Source: Gossypium raimondii (lineage: Eukaryota; Streptophyta; Magnoliopsida; Malvales; Malvaceae). Taken from it: a stretch of 64,000 bases of DNA. The first letter of the stretch is position 1, and every line of letters begins with the position of its first letter. The DNA lies in assembly GCF_025698545.1 (NCBI RefSeq), contig NC_068567.1:59277371-59341370 (forward strand). The letters run 5' to 3'. This document shows positions 58,532 to 64,000 of the stretch, in pieces. Position numbers and translations under genes: made by a program. The notes beneath the pieces were generated by a model. The model worked only from the letters and a program-made list of their open reading frames with translations, searched no databases and was not told the DNA's origin.

Positions 58532-59755
58532 TTACTGCCACTGTCTCTTATCCGCACAATAAGGCGTCGCCGAAGGTGTGGCCGATGGATTCACCGTGAC
58601 CTGCGTTCTTTCCTTTCGAGTTGCGGACATGAATTTCACCATCACCAGTTTTACCTTCTCCGTAGTCTTCATGACAATCAAGAATAATACTCGATAAAAA
58701 ACAACCATTGCAAATAAGATAGCAAGATCAACCCACTTAGAGTATGCCGTTTCAAAATGCCAAGTTTGCTTCAAAATTTCTTCACCAGTAATGGTTGGCG
58801 ACCCTCCATTTCCAGCTTCAGCATTGGGAGAAGTCAAGCCTAGAAACTCGTTCTTAAACAGTCCCTGATAGGCATATTTGTGGAACACAATGTGGTAGAA
58901 GGGATATTTCAACAACGGCTTAGGAAGATCAGTGGGTAGTCGGAAGAATCCGCAGACCAAGATCATTATACCTTGAATTCCATCACCTACTATGATTCCC
59001 ATCAGGATATTGGGTACCACACTTGCCACAATCATCATTAAGCTCTCCACCAACATCATGCAAGCGAATAATATGATGACGAAGAACAAGAAATGTTGAT
59101 ATCTATGGTGAAGTCCTGGAAGGAAATATGTAATTGCGTCTGGAATAAGTGCGACGAGTGCCAAGAATGGCAGAGCAGATAACGTATTTCCGATGCCAAA
59201 AGGAGTGACACCGTAGTGCCCATTTAGTCTTTCACGTTCGAATACCTTCATTTCCTCTACAAAAGAAGGGAATCCAACAATGGCCATGAAGGTTAGAAAT
59301 GATGCCACAAACATCATCAGTGAGCCTCAAGCCTGAAAAAAAAACCCTTATATGATCACTTGCAGTGTTGAAATCGATCAATCAGTATTATGTATTCATA
59401 TTACGAACCTGGATTGTTCCATTGTCCACCCCGATGTGGCTAAACATAGAGCCAAGTACAATAGAAAGTGAAATGTAGATACCTAGACGCAACCAATAGT
59501 AGCCAAGGTCACGAGACATGTTTGTGAAAGATCTTCTGGTAAGGACATGGCATTGGGTGAAGAACCCAGACTGCCTATTATTTTTCTACAATGCTCCACC
59601 ACCCTGACATGAAAATCCAACATCCAATATGTTTAATGCCTTTTGGATTATCTATTTTAAATTCATTAGAGAAAAAATAATGAGTCATTATAAACGACGA
59701 CAAATCTGAGCTACCTCTTTCTGAGCCATTTGGTATATATCTGAAGACTCATATG
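58532..59755 (-). pseudogene. ABCG transporter pseudogene, tandem paralogue, truncated
   Basis: It matches exons 6, 5 and part of 4 of the gene at 51686-54068, in the same order and orientation. Exon 6 (58532-59332) has a TGA at 59327-59329 where the intact gene has AGA; the rest of the exon is open to a tail ending QVTVNPSATP...QWQ. Exon 5 (about 59410-59604) has TAG for CAG in GGGAL-stop. Exon 4 keeps SSDIYQMAQKEVAQIC but has lost its splice donor, and it is cut at 59755 by a copia LTR. Upstream exons are not in the window. Its intact 3' end serves as the reference for the altered end of the functional gene. Confidence 0.85.
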
Positions 59756-60043
59756 TGTTGAAAAAAAGGCTGCTGCTAAAAAAAACAGAACAAAGAACTG
59801 CAACGGAAGTAATGGGAATTTAGAGAAATTGATAACAGTGATACAAAACACTTTATTCCATGAAGAGTTTAAATCTTGAAATAGCTAACAACTTAGAGAT
59901 ATATTAGGACTCTAATAGAATCTTGATACATCTCCTAAATAAAAGAAACACTCTGGAATTAAAAAGCAGACTTACAACAGACTTTGGTGACTCAACGTCT
60001 AAATTATTCAATCAAGAAATAATTTCTACATTACCCATTAACA
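59756..60043 (-). repeat. 3' LTR of a Ty1-copia element
   Basis: Starts TGTTGAAAAAAAGGC and ends CCCATTAACA, i.e. TGTT/AACA ends, about 288 bp. On the minus strand it is preceded by a polypurine tract TTAAGGGGAG (60044-60053). Inserted in exon 4 of the ABCG pseudogene; the left flank ATATG should recur at the other end outside the window. Confidence 0.7.
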
Positions 60044-60059
60044 CTCCCCTTAAGGTAGA

Positions 60060-63000
60060 AACTCTCCAACACCTAACAATTCTCTCAAATAAATGAACTT
60101 CTTGGTGGAAGTGGCTTTGTGAACAAATCAAGAACTTGTTCTTGATTACAACAATGCTCCAACTTGATATATCCCTTTGCAACCACTCTCTTATGAAATG
60201 ATGACGTGTTTCAATGTGTCTGTTCTATTGTGATAAATGGGGTTTTTGTCATTGCAATTGTTGGTGATTATCACAATAGATGGTAGTTACCTCCACTTGT
60301 GTTTGCTTTAAATCACCAAGAATTCTTCAGTATCCGAACAACTTGACACGCAGCAGCGATATGACCATATATTCACCTCAAGCGATGATAACGCAATTCT
60401 TGGTTGCTTCTTTGAGCTCCATGAAACAACTCACTACCCATAGTAAAAACGTAACCGGTTGTACTCTTGCGATCTTCAATGCAACCACCCAAATCACTAT
60501 CTGAAAAACCATACGCTTTTTGATTGTTAGAGAATTTATACCATATTCCAAATGAGCTTGTCCCTTCAAATAGCGCAAGATTAAGCTTGGCGACTCAAAG
60601 TGATGCTTGCTTGGACTCTGCATATATCTAGACAAGAGACTTGTTGCTTGCAAAATATCAGTCTACTATTTGTTAGATACAACAGACTCCCAATCAAACT
60701 TCGAAACAATTGACAATCAATTTTCTCTCCCCCATCATCTAAGCAAAATTTTTGATTGGTGCACATTGGAGTACTCACGAGATTGCAGTCCTTCAAGTTA
60801 AACTTTTCAAGGAGATCATTCACATATTTTTCTTGAGACATAAAAATACCTCTGCACATTGTTTAATTTCAAGCCCCAGAAAGAAACTCATCAACCCCAA
60901 ATCGGTCATTTCAAATTAAATCATCATCGACTTTTTAAACTCATTCAACAAAGCACTACTATTGCTAGTATAAATCAAATCATCAACATAAAGGCAAATA
61001 ATGAGAATCTCAAAAGTACCTTTACTTTTCACATATAGATTTGGCTCACTGGGACTTCTTTGAAAGCCATTATTGCTGAAATGTCCATCAATTCTTCCAT
61101 ACCAGGCTCGCGGCGCTTGCTTTAAGCCATATAGAGCCTTTTTCAACCTATACACTTTCTCTTCTTGATTTGTAACCTCGTAACCTTTTGGTTGCTGCAC
61201 ATATACTTCTTTTTCTAAGATCCCATTTAAAAAGGCCGACTTGACATCGAACTGATAAATTTCCCAACTTAATTGAGTTGCAATTGACAAAATAACACGT
61301 ATGGTGTCAAATCTTGCTACCGGAGAGAAAGTTTCTTGGAAATCTAACCCTTCACGCTGCATGTACCCTCGTGCTACCAGTCTTGCTTTATGCTTTTGAA
61401 TGGAACCATCAGCCAGGAATTTAGTTTTGAAAATCTATTTTAACCCAACAGCTTCTTTTCCATTTGGAAGATCTACTAATTCCCACGTCTTGTTCCTTTC
61501 CAAGGCTTTCATTTCATCATCCATTGCATCTCGCCATTCCTTGGATTTGATTGCTTGTTCAAAGACAATTGGATCTTCAATTTGGGTGAATTGGCATTGT
61601 TCAGTGCTTGCATAAATTTCTGCCAATGATCTCCATTTTCTAGGTGGTGATTCTGATAAAGAAGAGCTTGATGAAGTGGTATTTGGAATTACTGAAGGAC
61701 TGTTTGGTGCTGATGAGAAAGAACTTCCATCTTCATTTTCTTGACTCGGATGAGTGTCGAGACATTCACCAACTTCAAGTAATGCTTCTGAACCTGCTTG
61801 TAATTCCTTCCAATTCCAAGAGCTTTTCTCATCAAAAACAACATCACGACTAATTAATAGCTTCTTAGATAAAAGATTATACAATCGATATCCTTTAGTT
61901 TCAGAACTATACCCAACAAAGATACATTTAGTGCTATTATCATCTAACTTTCCTCTCTTTTGAGATGGAATATGCCCAAATGTAATGCAACCAAAAATTC
62001 TCATATGAGTTACCTCAGGTTTCCACCCATGCCAAGCTTCAAATGGTGTTTTTTGTTCTAGAGCTGCTGTTGGAGATCGGTTGAGGATGTACACTGCTGT
62101 GTGAATTGCTTCTGCCCAGAAACTTTTTGGAAGATTTTTAGCTTTAAGTAAGCATTTTCCCATCTCAACAAGACTTCGATTCTTCCTCTCAGAGACTCTA
62201 TTTTGTTGAGGAGTGTAGCTTGCTGTTAGCTGGCGTTGAATGCCAGATTCTTCACAGAATTTGTTGAATTCAGTAGAGAGAAATTCTCCACCACGATCTG
62301 TCCGTAAGGTCTTTATAGGCTGGCCACTTTGTTTCTCAATACTTACTTTAAACTTCTTGAAAACTGAAAGAGCCTCTGATTTTTCTTTGACAAAGTACAC
62401 CCATGTCATTCTACTATAGTCATCAACAAAGACTAAAAAGTACCTGTTGTTATTGAGAGAAAGTGTTCTCATCGGCCCGTAAAGATCAGTATGAATAAGT
62501 TCAGCAAGTTAGGAAGCTTTCCTTGCCTTGCCCTTTGGAAATGAATCTCGATGTTGTTTCCCAAATATACAGCTCTCACACACATCACCAACATTTTTTA
62601 TTAGAGGTAAACCATCAACTAAATTCTTTTCAAACATGAGTTTTAAACTACCAAAATTTAAGTGCCCATATCTGTGATGCCACAACCAATTTTCATCAAA
62701 TGATTTCGCCTTCAAAGTAAGCTTTTCATCAATTGCGAGATTATAAGGAAAAATCTTATTTTTTGCCATTGGAACACTCGCTAACAGGTGCTTTTTCGAT
62801 TTATCCTTAAAAATGCAGCAATTGAATTCCTCAAAGACAAGTGAATACCCATCCACCATAAATTGCCCAACACTTAGCAAATTAGAATCTAAGTCTGGAA
62901 CATACAAAACATTATGAACGCAATTAAGACCTAGGGAATTCATCTGTACCGTACCTTTTCCCTTTGCTACACGAACAGTTCCATCACCAAGCGTTATTCG

Positions 63001-64000
63001 ACTAGTTACTGACTTATCTAAGTTGCTGAAGAGACTTAATTCACTCGTCATATGATTGCTACAACCACTATCTATGTACCAAACCTCAGGAGAACACTTC
63101 TTAGCACTAAAGCATGCAACGAACAAGCTCTCTGTCTCATCTTCTTCACTATCTTCATGAGCCAAGTTAGCCTGCTTCTCTTTAAGCTTGCAAAACCTCT
63201 CAATGTGCCCGAACCTTTTGCAATAGTAGCATTGTTTTGGACTACTATTTTCTCCTTTATCGTCATCTCTATACCGTTGGTTCTGTCCATTGAATCGTCT
63301 ACCAGCCCTACCTCTTATTCTCCCACGAGATGAATTTCCTCCACGCTAGTCATTGAAGTTTGTTTCGTTGGTGCCCTTTCCACCACGAGAGTATTGCGAC
63401 CTACTATAAAAGGCATTCTCAACAGACACATTATCATACCTTTTCATCCTATCATCATGAGAATAAAGAGAGCCTTGCAACTCATCAATTGTTAACACAC
63501 TCAAATCTTTTGATTCTTCTATAGCTGCAACTACATGATCATATTTCCTCGGTAAACTCCTAAGAATCTTCTCAACTACCCTTTGCTCACTTAAATCCTC
63601 ACCATTTTTTCGAATTTGATTCACAACATCAATTATTTTTGACACATAATCATCCAGAACATCATCATCTTCCATAATAAAATTATCAAACTTCCTACGC
63701 AGAGTTTGAAGTTTGACAGTCATCACCTTTGCAGTACCTTGATATGCCGTTCGCAGCGTGTCCCATACTTCTTTCGAACGCGTCACCGCTTCAATGCGAG
63801 GAAAAATTGATTCATCTACAGCTTGTTGGATAAAAAACAAAGCTTTAGCACCCCTCTTTCTTATATCTTTGAGAGTCTCAACTGCTGCCTCCTCTTCATC
63901 GTATCCATTTTCCACCAAGTCCCATAGGTCTTGGGACAAAAACAAAGTATTCATCTTAGTGCTCAAAACTCCATAGTTGCTGCCTTGAAAAATTGGAACC
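60060..64000 (-). pseudogene. Ty1-copia gag-pol polyprotein, degraded, runs off the window
   Basis: Minus-strand order: gag (63346-64000, DLWDLVENGYDEEEAA, LPRKYDHVVAAIEESKDL), zinc knuckle CYYCKRFGHIERFC (near 63195-63235), protease WYIDSGCSNHMT (63080), pre-integrase WLWHHRYGHLNFGS and CESCIFGKQH, integrase core LVFVDDYSRMTWVYF, LRTDRGGEF and SYTPQQNRVSERKNR, reverse transcriptase SAFLNGILEKEVYV and CLYVDDLIYTSNS, then an RNase H remnant (60378-60700). In-frame stops at 62509, 61435 and near 60913, plus frameshifts after 60860, make it inactive. The first gag residues lie at the window end. Confidence 0.88.

Noticed and set aside
1-64000. Bacterial-type systems, CRISPR arrays or biosynthetic clusters
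   Set aside because: Gene structure is eukaryotic throughout; no regularly spaced direct repeats of CRISPR type and no co-located pathway genes are seen.

Overview
This window is nuclear DNA of a flowering plant (eudicot). The genes carry GT-AG introns and plant-specific families, the intergenic DNA is AT-rich, and it holds CACTA, hAT-like, LINE, SINE, Ty1-copia and Ty3-gypsy elements plus two fragments of chloroplast DNA. A palindromic motif near 51450-51485 and the CACTA subterminal repeats resemble cotton-type repeats, so Malvaceae (Gossypium or a relative) is my best guess. That is an inference, not a proof.

Genes. Five protein genes can be rebuilt exon by exon and all lie on the minus strand: an OM64-like mitochondrial outer-membrane protein (517-2638, 3' part outside the window), a PP2C phosphatase (5767-8319, 281 aa), a type I metacaspase (21379-22969, 371 aa), an MBD8-like methyl-CpG-binding/zinc-finger protein (30514-33827, about 837 aa) and a half-size ABCG transporter (51686-54068, about 652 aa). 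A decayed tandem paralogue of the ABCG gene lies at 58532-59755. The genes belong to unrelated pathways and form no operon-like unit.

Layout. 1-9.4 kb: OM64, a fold-back element, a degenerate minisatellite and PP2C. 9.4-13.5 kb: AT-rich repeats. 13479-20841: a complete CACTA transposon (terminal inverted repeats, TGT target duplication) carrying fragments of four unrelated host genes (NUP160-like, HSBP, a SOC1-type MADS-box gene, an STP sugar transporter), all on the plus strand. 21-30.5 kb: metacaspase, SINEs, two fold-back elements and a LINE relic. 30.5-36 kb: MBD8, then a SINE split by a chloroplast rpoC2 fragment. 36-42.2 kb: a Ty3-gypsy element with its reverse transcriptase/integrase core deleted and no 3' LTR. 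42989-48692: a solo gypsy LTR (ACATT target duplication) into which a gag-protease-only LTR retrotransposon has inserted. 49.8-54 kb: the ABCG gene, whose 3' coding end has been replaced by a hAT-like insertion. 54-64 kb: relic of the gag-only family, SINE, chloroplast ycf2 fragment, ABCG pseudogene, and a Ty1-copia element running off the right edge.

The two strongest observations are the multi-gene capture inside the CACTA element and the transposon-made C-terminus of the ABCG transporter. In the second case the ancestral tail is still visible about 1.9 kb away, and the neighbouring paralogue serves as the empty-site reference. All coordinates and comparisons were made by eye; no alignment or database search was run.
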